Shown here: positions 45,543 through 56,268 of the stretch, in pieces
Position numbering within the stretch: position 1 is the stretch's first letter
How the letters are laid out: every line of letters starts with the position of its first letter
Translations under genes and position numbers: made by a program
Source of the DNA: Neopestalotiopsis rosae
Taxonomy: Eukaryota; Ascomycota; Sordariomycetes; Amphisphaeriales; Sporocadaceae
Assembly (NCBI GenBank): GCA_023078685.1
Contig: JALGAS010000001.1
Location: forward strand, 7,564,001-7,628,000
Direction: 5' to 3'
DNA: 64,000 nt
The notes under the pieces: model-generated
Database searches by the model: none
Told to the model about the DNA's origin: nothing
Seen by the model: only the letters and a program-made list of their open reading frames with translations

Positions 45543-46109
45543 ATGGAGGACGGCAAAGATGCCTACTGGAAACACCAACGTCAAGTCATCAAGCATGAAG
45601 AGATAGACTATAAACACCAATATAAATTCTCGGACAAAGGTAAAGGCTCACCAAGTACTCCTGAAAACCAGCTTATTCTCCGGGGGTGTACCGACATTAA
45701 GCTGTACGAAGCTGCTGGCGAAGGCAAACGGCCAAAGAGAGAGAACGCTCGTCAATACTATGATGAATACACTGCCCCTCACGGTTGTGATCCCAATGGT
45801 CCGCGTCAATATTGGCATCCACAAGGGCCCTTTGCTGAGCATGGCAACGTAAGATACGACCACAGAGGTTGTCCACCTCCAGGATTTGATCCATATTATG
45901 CTGGGTGGGAACAACCTCAAAGTCCCTGTCTATGCCCTCAATGTTATCCTTATGACGATCCTCCAATCTGGGTCAAATCAAGTCTCCGTCAAGGAACTCG
46001 GGAAGCTGGAAACTGGAGGACCGCCGACGGGGTTACGTGGAACTACAATTCTTACAGGAGGCCACGGATAAAGCTCTTGAAAAGAGTTCATATATCAGGT
46101 CAGCCATGA
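45543..46109 (+). CDS. Hypothetical hydrophilic Cys/Pro/Tyr-rich protein
   Basis: Open frame of 188 codons from an ATG. The N-terminal half is charged (Lys/Glu/His-rich, MEDGKDAYWKHQRQVIKHEE). The C-terminal half is rich in Pro, Tyr, Trp, Gly and Cys, with repeated short modules such as HGCDPNGP, RGCPPPGFDPYYAGW and SPCLCPQCYPYDDPP. No signal peptide or membrane segment is seen. I do not recognise a family. Composition and the even distribution of Cys/Pro motifs look more protein-like than the other unassigned frames here, but there is no intron or promoter evidence. It may be an expressed orphan, an exon of a larger gene or a chance frame. Confidence 0.35.
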   Translation: MEDGKDAYWKHQRQVIKHEEIDYKHQYKFSDKGKGSPSTPENQLILRGCTDIKLYEAAGEGKRPKRENARQYYDEYTAPHGCDPNGPRQYWHPQGPFAEHGNVRYDHRGCPPPGFDPYYAGWEQPQSPCLCPQCYPYDDPPIWVKSSLRQGTREAGNWRTADGVTWNYNSYRRPRIKLLKRVHISGQP

Positions 46110-48799
46110 AGCAGTAGGTTAATTTTGAGGCCATTCGTCCATGGAAACTGGAATCTAGTTGGGCAGACACCTTATGGCAGGCGAGAGCGCCTCATCCAAG
46201 AAGAGGCATGTTTCGGCGCTTCTCATATACTGGCAGTCAGCCATTCATTGTGACCGTTCCTATGAGTGTGTGCAGAGCTATTTGGGTTATGCAGTTTAAT
46301 TCGTTCAAATTGATCATAAGAACGAGATGCAGTCCTTGAAATTGTTACAGTCTGATGTTGGCCGTGTCTCGGCATATTGTATTTGAGCTACTGGGGCTCG
46401 ATGCCTGCAGTATCAATGCCAATCGACGCCTGGACGATGCGTGTAGATGGGTAGCCTGCTAGCTTGTAGGCAGTTGCTCAGCTCGAAAACAGCATTCGTG
46501 TCCACGAATGGGTTGACCGTGGTGTAAAGGTGACACATACCGTGCAGTACGTAGATTGGGCACACCGTTGCATACCAGCCGCTATAATGCCATTCCTACC
46601 GGCGACAGCACGATCGCCCAAGTCACAACTGGATTCGCGATAGCCATGAGTGCATACGCTTTAAGGAAGCGCTCTCGTCCGACGACGCTACCCTATCGCA
46701 CATCGGAGGTTTCCATTTGGCAAAGCGACGATCCCATCATCTTCCGGAGGCGCCAAGAAGGGCAACTCGGTACCCGGGCCATTACGACGGAGCCGCGGTA
46801 GATCGTGTAAAGCTTCACTTTTCATTACCTAAAGGCTTTGGGAACACCGGTCGCGGCAGACACCAAAAACGCCTTCGAAATCGCGAGCCTGGAAATTCCA
46901 TGACAAATCGCCATGCACGTTGTGTTGCGGCAGTAGGAGTAGTAGCAATTCGCACCACCCCTTAAGAATTGCATCCATACGTGTTGCATGCCCCATCGAG
47001 AGGGCGAGAGGCGCCCTGTCACCACCAAATACTGCCCCGGCCCATGGGGGAGTGCTGGGAGCCGACAGTAAAGTCGCGTGGAGACGCGACGGCATCATAG
47101 CGCGCCGGAGTCATCGGAAATGGGAAAGCCACTGGGGTTGACGATTAGAGTGTTGAGTACTATGTAGGGCAGTATTGAGCGCTGAAAGAGAATGCGAGGC
47201 ACCAATCGGCCAAGAGGACGAGGTTGCCCTTACTCGATTTTTACGCCATGATATGGGACGTCTGGACGTTTACTCGATTCAATCGAGAAACCGTTTCTCG
47301 ATAAAAATACAAGAAGCGCCCTTTTTAGTTGAGTCGTGGCGGTCAAACTTGAATGGTTGGGCCGCTAGAGATGGAAACGGACTCGTCGATTAGCACTGGT
47401 GAGACTAGACATGATCAGGCAAAGCTCAAGGGACGCGGCAATGATGGAACAAGTGGAAAATGTCGGAACATCAGACTTTTCTTTTTTGCTTTGTTCAATT
47501 TTTCCGCATCGTTTGGAATGAGGATCATGACACGGTCGTTAGTAGAGGGTCAAGACAACAACTCGATAACAATATGATTCTTTCCATGAATACATCTGGA
47601 AAGTCTTGGTGACACGTGCTATTGGTCGTTAATTCCAGGGTGAAAGGAGAGAAGAATTGCGCTGCGTCGGTGAAGTCCGATATGATCCCCAGTATTTGCG
47701 CTGAACCCCGCCAAGGCCGCATCCCGCTATAAAATATGGGATGGGCTTTGAGAGGCTCCGTTTTCAGCAGTGGGAGGAAAAGAGAGAAGGGGAACATAGC
47801 GATCAAGGCCGACGGGGCTAGACCGGTTCTAGAAGTCTCTCACACAGCACAACTGACGAATCAGCTGCGTCTGATAACGATGCCGGCACTCATAGAGAGA
47901 AACAATGACGGGAATCCTCAGGGGTGCAGCCGCGGCTTTGGCTATCTTTTGCCCTGCCGTTCAATTGCATTCATTCTGCAACTGCTTATCTAGGCTACAA
48001 GAAGGTTGCCCGCTTGTTGTTGGTTGGATTCCTCCAGTAGTAGCGCTCCTGTCATATCATTGCATTGCTATGTGTCGCCTTGGCTTATCCTCACTTATGG
48101 CAAAGCACACACACACACAGAGCAAGGAAAGAGAACTGTGGGCATGGCTTGTCTTTTCGGCAACTGTCTCCGTCGTCGGATAACCTTGATAACGTTCGCT
48201 CCCTCCGTAGACCGTAGGTATACAGTCAGCCCAACTCCACAAGGAGAGGCTCGGGATATGCGAGTGGGTATCGGTTCACTCGCCTCGTCTGAGGTAAGAA
48301 GCCAGATTGAGTCGTAATTGTCGTTGTCGTCGCCCTCCGTCTTTGTTCCACATTCACCCGAAAGGAGTGCCACCATTTCGGAACCCATCCATTTGTCTCC
48401 CACGTGTTGTTTACCGCCAAACACTTGTCACTGCCCTCTCTGGTATCCACTGCCAGACAACATTTCATCCCTCCTTCGTAGAAGAAAGCCATTGTGAATC
48501 CTTCTCTCCTTCCACTTTCTCAAGCATAGTTTGGACCCTTATCTCCACACACCTTTGAACATTAGGACCCTGAGCAACTCGCATTGTTCGTTTGGTTCTG
48601 CCCAAAGACTCCTGCCACTTGTCGTTGCAATAGTCGTCACATCCCACCCCACTACATACGATAAGCATCAACCTGCTTGCGTCTGATAAGCCCAGCCTGC
48701 CAACTTAATCGTCGACGACCATCGACGCTATCGAGATCAATATCCCTGTTTCCCCGGATTATTCTGCATCTAGAACCAGCAGCAGAAGGGTAGTTGACC
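46110..48799. other. Long gap upstream of allantoinase
   Basis: About 2.7 kb. Short frames on both strands lack motifs. A CA-rich microsatellite lies near 48107-48119. The right 620 bp is pyrimidine-rich and contains several GATA-factor-type sites (listed separately), consistent with a long allantoinase promoter and leader. Confidence 0.5.
48539..48689. promoter_or_regulatory. GATA-site cluster upstream of allantoinase
   Basis: HGATAR matches occur at 48539-48544 (AGATAA on the minus strand), 48659-48664 (CGATAA) and 48684-48689 (TGATAA), the last two 24 bp apart, with a further TGATAA at 48187-48192. AreA/Nit2-type GATA factors recognise such paired sites in nitrogen-catabolic genes, and allantoinase belongs to that regulon in other fungi. 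Occupancy is inferred. Confidence 0.5.
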
Positions 48800-50457
48800 A
48801 TGACGGCAGACGCTGCCCCGGGACCACTCACAGTCCTCGTTTCCACGAGGGCTGTACTGACACTGCCAGACGACAGCCTTATCTTGACGCCTGCCACCAT
48901 TACCATCTCGGCCGAATCGGGTAAGATTGTGGCTATAGAGCCCACTGTCGTGCCCCAGGCGTCTTTTCCCTCGTCGGTCACCTATGTCGACTATGGCTCC
49001 AAGCTGCTCATGCCGGGTCTCGTCGATGCGCACGTGCATTTGAACGAGCCTGGCCGAACAGAATGGGAGGGCTTCAACACCGGTACTCGCGCAGCTGCCT
49101 CGGGAGGTGTGACCACAGTGATTGACATGCCGTTGAATGCCATCCCGCCCACCACCACAGTCGCCGGTTTCAAGGAGAAGCTCGCTGCCAGTAAAGGACA
49201 ATGCTGGATCGATGTCGGTTTCTACGGCGGCGTCATTCCGGGCAATGCTGATGAGCTCTTGCCGCTCGTCGAGGCCGGTGTGCGCGGATTTAAGGGTTTC
49301 TTGATCGAGTCTGGTGTAAGTCTTTGTAGCAAGTCAGCGAAACCATCATGCCAAATATTGACGCATTCCAGGTTGACGAATTTCCGGCAATTTCTTCCAA
49401 TGATATTTCTTTGGCAATGAAGACGTTGAATGGAACGCCCACAACACTCATGTTCCATGCCGAGATGATTCCCCCCATTGCGGACTCGGTCGGCGACAAG
49501 GTTCAGGCTTCCGAGCCACCGCTGGCACCGCATGGAGACCTGAAAGCTTATCAGACTTTCCTGGAGTCTCGCCCGCCCGTTTTTGAGACGTGCGCCATTG
49601 ACGAGATCATTTCCCTATCGCACCTCGCCAAGAACCTGCACCTGCACATTGTCCATCTTTCTGCCATCCAGGCTATTCCCATTCTCAAGACAGCCCGAAA
49701 GAATGGCGTCAACATTACTGCCGAGACCTGCTTCCACTACCTAGGACTCGCAGCCGAGTCTGTCGAGGATGGAGACTGCCGATACAAGTGCTGCCCGCCA
49801 ATCCGCGAACAAAACAACCAGGACGGCCTGTGGGACGAGCTCGTCGCTGAGGACTCGTGCATCAAGACCATTGTATCGGATCACTCGCCGTGCACGCCCG
49901 AGCTAAAGCTTCTCCCGGCACACCTGCAGAGCACCGAGGTTACGCACATGCACCACTCGGACTCGGGTGTCGACGTGACGGCCGACCTGCAGCTCCAGCC
50001 CGACCTGGGCAAGCAGGCCACGCAGGCCTCGGCGCAGGGCGACTTTTTTGCCGCGTGGGGCGGCATCTCGTCCGTCGGCCTGGGTCTCCCGATTCTACAC
50101 ACGGCGTCGAAGCTCCGCGCCCAGCAGGCCGGCAAGGTCCCCAGCCTGGTCGACGTGGTGCGCCTGTGCTGCCAGTCCACGGCCAAGCAGGTGGGTCTGT
50201 ACCACCGCAAGGGCGCGCTCAAGGTCGGCATGGACGCCGACGTGTGCGTGTTCGACGACGCCGAGGAGTGGGTGCTGCAGAGCCACGGCATGCACTGGAA
50301 GAACCGGTGCTCACCCTGGGAGGGCCACAAGTTCCAGGGCCGCGTCAAGGAGACGTGGCTGAGGGGAACCAAGGTCTACCAGCACGGCGGGCCCAACAAT
50401 GGTTTCGTGACCGAAGCTCCCGTCGGCGAGGCCATTGTTGAGAAGAGAACGGTTTAA
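48800..50457 (+). CDS. DAL1: Allantoinase
   Basis: Cytosolic or peroxisomal amidohydrolase opening the hydantoin ring of allantoin to allantoate in purine catabolism, releasing urate nitrogen. Two exons, 48800-49315 and 49372-50457 (gtaagt donor, ttccag acceptor, phase 0), give 533 aa. The ATG at 48800 is the first in frame; the frame upstream starts only with TTG. The binuclear metal site shows HxH at 78/80 in DAHVHLNEPGRTEWEGF and the Lys to be carbamylated at 165 in GFKGFLIESG. His residues follow in MFHAEM and HIVHLSAIQ, and an Asp in IVSDHSPCTPELK. The C-terminal half is markedly more GC-rich, giving long antisense and out-of-frame open frames that are not genes. GATA sites upstream suggest nitrogen-catabolite control. 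No other purine-catabolic gene is adjacent. Confidence 0.95.
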
Positions 50458-50889
50458 AGAAAGAAAGTGTTGTGATGAAACGTGGCGACAGTGTGGTGTC
50501 ATATTGGCGGGGTCGAGGTGTTGGAGAGTGCTCCAGTGCATCCACCTATGATTGTTACGGGTGACGGACAACATTGGTTGGAGCTGCCGACACAACAGGG
50601 AAATCATCGATTAAATTGATTGAGCGAACATGCATGGCGTGCGATGGAAGCATATCATAAACTTACGAGTTATGATTGATTAAGGCATTTGTATTTGCGG
50701 GTTTGACTTGGGGGATGAGGGCATTTACCATGAGGAAATGTTTTTATATATACGACTATGATTTATCGAAACTTTACATTCAAGCCAGCTATCTCGGTGA
50801 CGTGATAGACAGAGAGCTCATCAGGAGGATCCTGGGAGTCAAAGCAAATCCTGATAATTGCCTTTGCCCAACTGTCCAGCCCTCGGTAT
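50458..50889. other. Intergenic region between convergent allantoinase and bZIP genes
   Basis: About 430 bp between two convergent stop codons, expected to hold both 3' UTRs and terminators. The small plus frame inside it has no motif. Confidence 0.6.
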
Positions 50890-52010
50890 TCAGAGTTCAA
50901 CCACGAGTCTCTCCTCACCCCTCGCCCTGCGATACCGCTGCGTGGCCTCTAACAGCTCGTCGCAGCCCTTGAGCAGACGTGCCCACTTCTTCGCAAATCC
51001 TTCACTCACCTCCCAACCGGCAGGCGACCAAGGCTCGCCCCAAACAATGATGCCGCGCGTCTCAATCTCATCGTAGCCCTCATACAAGCCACCGAGCGCG
51101 TCCTCGCAGAAATCATCCTCGTCAACTCCATCGCCACACTCGCTCAGCATAATCAGATTGTCCCGCATCGCCGGAAAGGGAATCATGTCGATCCAAGGGT
51201 CGTGAGGTATACCAAGCTGGATCTGGGTGGGCTGCAGTGCGAGCGGAATTGTGGTGGGCGCCTCGGGCACGGGCAGAATGTGAAAGGCCGCGCCGCATTC
51301 GGTAGGCATGCGGTGTTGTAGAGACAGTATGGCCAGGTTCGTCAGCGTGGCGCGCAGGACGTTGAACTGGATGAGCACGATGAGCTGGTGATCAGGAGAA
51401 ATAGGGAAGCGGAACGCTGGAGGGCCATCACTGTGACATCCCAGTTCAGTCGAATAAGGTATCATGGGAGGAATCAGGCGAGGTTGGCGGCGAGTTATTG
51501 ACTCTCTCGTATTTGATGATGCCACAACACGATCCTCTCGCTCGGTGCGCAGACGCTCCCAATACGAGAAGGGTTGGAGCGACGGTGCTTCTTCATTGGG
51601 CTGCACTGCTCGTAGTAGACTTTCAACCTCCAATATCAATCTGTTGCAAAGTTCTGGCGCAACGCCATCGTCCTGATACGGTATCCGCTGTGAATGGGCA
51701 CGTGTGGATTCGGCATTCTCCGTCGAAGCCTGCGCCTGTGCCTTGCGTCGTCCTGGGAGTCAGACTTGTTGAGCAATCGTAGCCTTTAGAGAATATCACT
51801 GGAGAGGAGGAACGACTTACTCCACGCCCGCTGGTGTAGGCGATTTTGTCTTTTCCTACGCTCGGCCGCATCCCCGAGGCCTGTCCAATCATCATCCCTT
51901 GTCCGTGCCTATTTAGACACCAGGTAAGTCTTGGTGGCCATAAGGCTTTGATACTGTGCGAGACTCACCTCGAAGAGCTTCTCGCTAGGGTGACTGCATC
52001 TCATTGCCAT
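50890..52010 (-). CDS. bZIP-type transcription factor with DUF3425 domain
   Basis: Nuclear regulator combining a bZIP-like basic region with the fungal DUF3425 domain. Three exons, 52010-51969, 51908-51821 and 51752-50890, give 330 aa. The phase-1 intron joins ERRKRQNRLHQRAW to RRRKAQAQ, producing the family hallmark DDWTGLGDAAERRKRQNRLH-type stretch (residues 20-47, with Asn36 and Arg44 at DNA-contact positions). No full heptad leucine zipper follows, which is normal for this group. The C-terminal DUF3425 core reads IPHDPWIDMIPFPAMRDNLI, then GIIVWGEPWSPAGWEVSEGF and KWARLLKGCDELLEATQRYR. Only 652 bp separate its ATG from the ATG of the divergent short-chain dehydrogenase, so it may control that gene (inference). 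Confidence 0.9.
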
Positions 52011-52662
52011 GGCTGCTTTGCATTTCCAGTATTCTGTGTGAAGTTGGAAAGGCAAGGATTCTAGTTGAAATTGAATGCAAGCTGCTTATGCTGCTGGAAA
52101 CGATCTAAATCCGTGGTGCCCCCTCTTGCTGACGGATTTCGGGACAATAGACGGGCGGTCGGGGGGACTCTATTCGGCGTCGCATGATTTGTACGAGGCG
52201 CGGAAGAAGAAAATGACCATTTCCAAAGTCTCCGACATCATATAATCTTGGGCCGAGAGAGTGGCCATCAAATGATCGATGGGTGAGTGTCCTGCTCATA
52301 GGATCCGTCGCATCCCAGCTGTCGATCCTAGTGTGCTGCCATCTGCTTATCCTGCATATTGGCTAAACCTATTACAGATACTGGTCCAGTTGCCATACTA
52401 AACTATGTCTCTGCATTATGGTCTCGGGCATGCAATGATGCTACACATTTCGCACCATCCTAGGAATGCGGCAATGATAGAAGTCGATTCAATGGTGAAT
52501 GATAGACTTTGGACTCCGTCAAGATCCATCAGCTGAAAGATATATAGACGCACCCACGCGCCCACAAACGGAATATGATACGGCTCTAGTGCATTCACTT
52601 ACACCTCGTTGTCTATTTCAGTTTCTTCCCACGATCGACTTATACATTGTCTAGTTGATATA
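52011..52662. promoter_or_regulatory. Divergent promoter region, bZIP-DUF3425 / short-chain dehydrogenase
   Basis: 652 bp between two divergent start codons. A gatatatagacg sequence near 52539-52550, about 115 bp ahead of the dehydrogenase ATG, could be its TATA element. No clear palindromic bZIP site (TGACGTCA or TTACGTAA type) was found. Confidence 0.55.
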
Positions 52663-53813
52663 ATGCCTGGTGCTATATCTGGCTTCGTTGACTTTGACCC
52701 TGCAAAGGATATAGCATCTTTGCGGGGAAAAGTTGTCCTTGTTACTGGAGGTATATCACAATTCATACTCGAAGTCGGTATGTTCAGCAAGCTGACCAGA
52801 CACAGGAACTGCTGGGCTAGGGAAAGCTTCTATTCTTGCCTTTGCGAAACATAATTCAATGCATGTGTATTTCACTGGACGGAATGCAGAAGCAGGAGCA
52901 CTTGTCATCGAGGAGATCAAAGGTATTGACTCGAACGTCGGCGCAACCTTCATAAAGGTTGACATGATGTCACTGGCAGATCTCAAGGTAGCTTGTTCTC
53001 AGTTTACTCACGATCGTCTTGATATACTACTGTAAGTAGTAGGATCACCCAATCAGACAACAATCACATACATATTGATATAATTTTGCAGGTGTAATGC
53101 TGGCATAATGAACCAGCCTGCTGGACTCAGTGCAGACGGATACGAGAAGCATTTTGCTACCAATCATCTCGGCAATGCCATGATCACCAAGCAGCTTCTG
53201 CCAGTCTTGTTGCAGACGGCAGAGAGACCCGAGTCCGACGTGCGTATAGTCAACTTGACGTCGCTCGGCTGGCAAGTTCACTCCAAAAAGGGCATCAACT
53301 TTGATGACCTCTGCAATGCCAAGCCGGGATTCCTGAGCTCATACTATCACTATGGGTAAGTTTCATGAGATACTCGAAGGGAGACAAGAGTCGTCACCCA
53401 GTCGATATCATTATGTTGTATTAGCTGACAGGCATTATATGGCTGGCAGAGAGAGCAAGCTTGCAAACCTTGTATATGCGCGCGAAATCGCCCGGCGCTT
53501 CCCCACGATCACCACTGTTTCTGTGCACCCGGGCGTCGTCAAGACAGATCTGGTCAACAATTTATCAGCAGCCCGCAAGGCCGTCGTATATGTCAGCCAG
53601 TATGTACAGGGCGTATCGCTGATGGAGGAGTGGCAAGGTTGTCTAAATCAGCTATGGGCAGCCGCCGGCGCAAGGAAGGAAGAATTGTTGAACGGTGCCT
53701 TCTACAGACCCGTCGGAGCCTTGAGCAATGACATGCTGGATAAGATGGCCAAGGACTCTGAGCTGGCAAACAAGTTGTGGTCTTGGACAGAAGAAGTGTT
53801 GACCAAATATTAG
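52663..53813 (+). CDS. Short-chain dehydrogenase/reductase (WW-domain oxidoreductase-like)
   Basis: NAD(P)-dependent classical SDR of 313 aa in four exons: 52663-52750, 52806-53031, 53092-53355 and 53450-53813. The cofactor motif TGGTAGLG (residues 28-35) is rebuilt across intron 1, the structural CNAGIM motif across intron 2 and the catalytic Y192-x3-K196 (YGESK) across intron 3. That three motifs are split by introns and all restored supports the model. The Ser of the triad lies in IVNLTSLGW. The loop after the active site, VSVHPGVVKTDLVNNL, matches the retinol-dehydrogenase/WWOX-like fungal SDRs. The substrate is unknown. It shares a divergent promoter with the bZIP-DUF3425 regulator; a functional link is possible but unproven. 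Confidence 0.92.
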
Positions 53814-56268
53814 AGTTTTCGGGTTCGATCCGTAGTCAGGAACCAACGTTTGACCGTCTGCCAGGCCCGCTTTTATGAAAGTACTATGTTGAGACTTGAA
53901 GAAACAGGATTTGAGAAAAGTGAGGCTTCATCACGACTCCCGAAGTCGCAGCCTTTTTATGTTTGACGATGTGCCCCTGGCCTAGTTGTTCGCCAGGGGC
54001 AACGAAGAAACTAACATCCCTCATGAAAGCCTTACCAGAATTTGACGAGGCCGACCAGGATAACGATGCATCTCAAGCGCAATCGGGCAATTGATCGCAA
54101 AGTTTCGATTGTTTTCTCCGAACCGAACATGGTTTCGATATCCATTTTACAAAGTTTTGATGGGCTCACATGCTCGGCCCTAGCCTTTGAGCACGATCAG
54201 GGCCCCCGAGATGCGGGCTATGCCTTTGGTCGCCACTGACAACAGATCAAGGCCGCGCAAGGGTCCGAGTTCTTCCCGGAGAACGTCTATTTTGACCACA
54301 TCAGGGTCTTCTCGTCTACATCAAGTGTTCGCCTGGGAAAGTGTGTCACGGCTCCAATTCCGCCTTGGTCAATGATACCCTCTGATGCTGGCCAACGATG
54401 GCGGAGCCTGAAGGAGCACAAGTATCACGAGAAAAGTCTAAGAAAGTCGACAAGGACGAGAGATATTCGAACTTTCCACGGCTTCTTTCTGGAGGCTCCA
54501 AAGGACAGCTTGGGGGCGCTCTTCCTCCGCGCATGTCAATGTGACAATCGAACCATAACTAGGTAAAATGGCATTATTTGGTTGTCCGTGCAATCCAACT
54601 TCATCATGATCAACGATTCTGACATGACGCCACGAAAGCTCAATTCATCTGGATCATACCTGCGGTGGTTTCATTACCTTTGAGTTAGTGCCTACTTGCC
54701 ATAGGAGGTACGCGACTCTAAGGTTCGGCGGCTACGATCGCCTCACTCTCCCTTCTCTTCTGTATAGGATGTCCTTTCCCAACTTGGGAAAACGTGAGAG
54801 GGGAAGAAAGCAAGGGAACAACTTAGTGTTCGACCCGTAGGGCCGCGTAGGGCCGCGTAGGTGACAAAATTTCAGCTAGAAGCTCGCTGCCTACCTCGCC
54901 TATGCAGGTACCATACGTCGTTGCTAAGATCTACATATAGATCCATCACCACGGTGGTTTGCCGGACCAAGCCTTCCGCTCTTCGGGCCACAGGATGCTC
55001 TGAGCTGCTTGCTTAAGTCTGACTTAAGGGTTTCCCCGTATTTCCCACGAGGGCACGTGGACGACTGTGAAATCTGCAGAGATCCGCTTCATGATCTGGT
55101 TATTGAATGCCGGCTTCCCGCTGGCCACCCGCGGTTTCGGGTTTTCGTGGGCATGGATCACGGGTAGACCCTGCACTCTCGGTCAAGACCGCCAGGATAT
55201 GCTAACCAGACAATGTTGCATCTTAAGGCGGACCGCAGCAGCTTCTGCTCAGCCCTTTGGCTGGTATTTGCGTTGTTCATGGTCCTGTCGGTCCCATTTT
55301 TCATCATCTCGAGGCTGATAGCGCGTGCTTCTGGGTATAGCGTCTTGCTTAGTGGTTCACCAGTCCAGGAGCTACCACGAGAAAGCATTCTTCTAGCGCC
55401 GCCTTAGAAGGCTCTTTGCAAATAATTGCACGAGTCAAGTTCTGAGCTGGGGGCCCAAACCAGGCACGAGCTTTCAACGGAAGTACCAGCAACTGGCAGT
55501 TCCTTAATTGCCAATCATTGGAGCAGCTGTTTAGTAGAAGATAGCAGATGTAGCAAAATGTACACAAAATAGCATGATTGTGGCTTTTGTGCGATGTCTT
55601 CATCTGAAGTATCCGCTAGTCTCATCTCTAAAAAGATTGGTTTCACAATAACAATTGTCAATGAGGATGTGCGTGTCCTAGTGTCTGAATTTAGGTATGC
55701 TGGCTGAGTTGCGAGCCAGTGCCTGGACACGCCCAGGGTCTCTCTGCTCGAGTATAGCCGCACCCATCCGAAATGGATCTGTCAGACAAGAGACAACGAC
55801 ACCCATGATACCATCATTCGTAGCTTCACCCATGCCTTGTTCTTTTCCCGCCACAATCATCGATCGCCTGAAGAATTTTTTTTCTTGCCTTCTTTTTTTC
55901 TTGTTCCCCGGATGGTGATGACGGGACAACAGACACTAGAGCATCAGTCATGATGATGCTGTGTCTACGACGACCGGCGTTAGGAAGCAGGGCAACATTG
56001 TAGTCATGATTGAGTTGTGATGGTCATAGCTTTTCAGTATATAATATTGGCACACAGTCCGTCTTGAAGCCAGCATAGCAGCTAATATCACGTCCTAAAC
56101 ATTGGCCAAAATTAGTCCACCTGTTTCAGCTTTCGGCGACGCCTAAACTATCAAAAAGCACAAGCCTGTTCTAAATCTGACATCTGTGGTAGCTGCTTCG
56201 AAAGGGGCAATACGGTCCACGATACGTATATAGTCGGCCTCTCTATAAGCACGGCGCTCTTTTTCGAA
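53814..56268. other. Gene-poor gap between SDR and aquaporin genes
   Basis: About 2.5 kb. One plus frame at 54042-54566 is open for 174 codons except for a single TGA (54237-54239) and may be a gene relic. A short tandem repeat lies at 54841-54860. Small frames at 55067-55407 and 55678-55929 show no domain. The right end holds the aquaporin promoter. Confidence 0.5.
54841..54860. repeat. Short tandem repeat ggccgcgtag x2 (partial third copy upstream)
   Basis: Two exact 10-bp copies, preceded by a partial copy (cccgtag). A local slippage-type repeat with no assigned function. Confidence 0.8.

Noticed and set aside
49857..50441. Long plus-strand frame of 194 codons and others on both strands inside allantoinase
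   Set aside because: Arg/Ala/Gly/Pro-rich shadow frames in the GC-rich 3' half of the allantoinase exon; the allantoinase frame carries all conserved motifs.
53822..53840. tRNA B-box-like sequence ggttcgatcc just after the SDR stop codon
   Set aside because: No pairing T-stem and no A box; the upstream DNA is SDR coding sequence.
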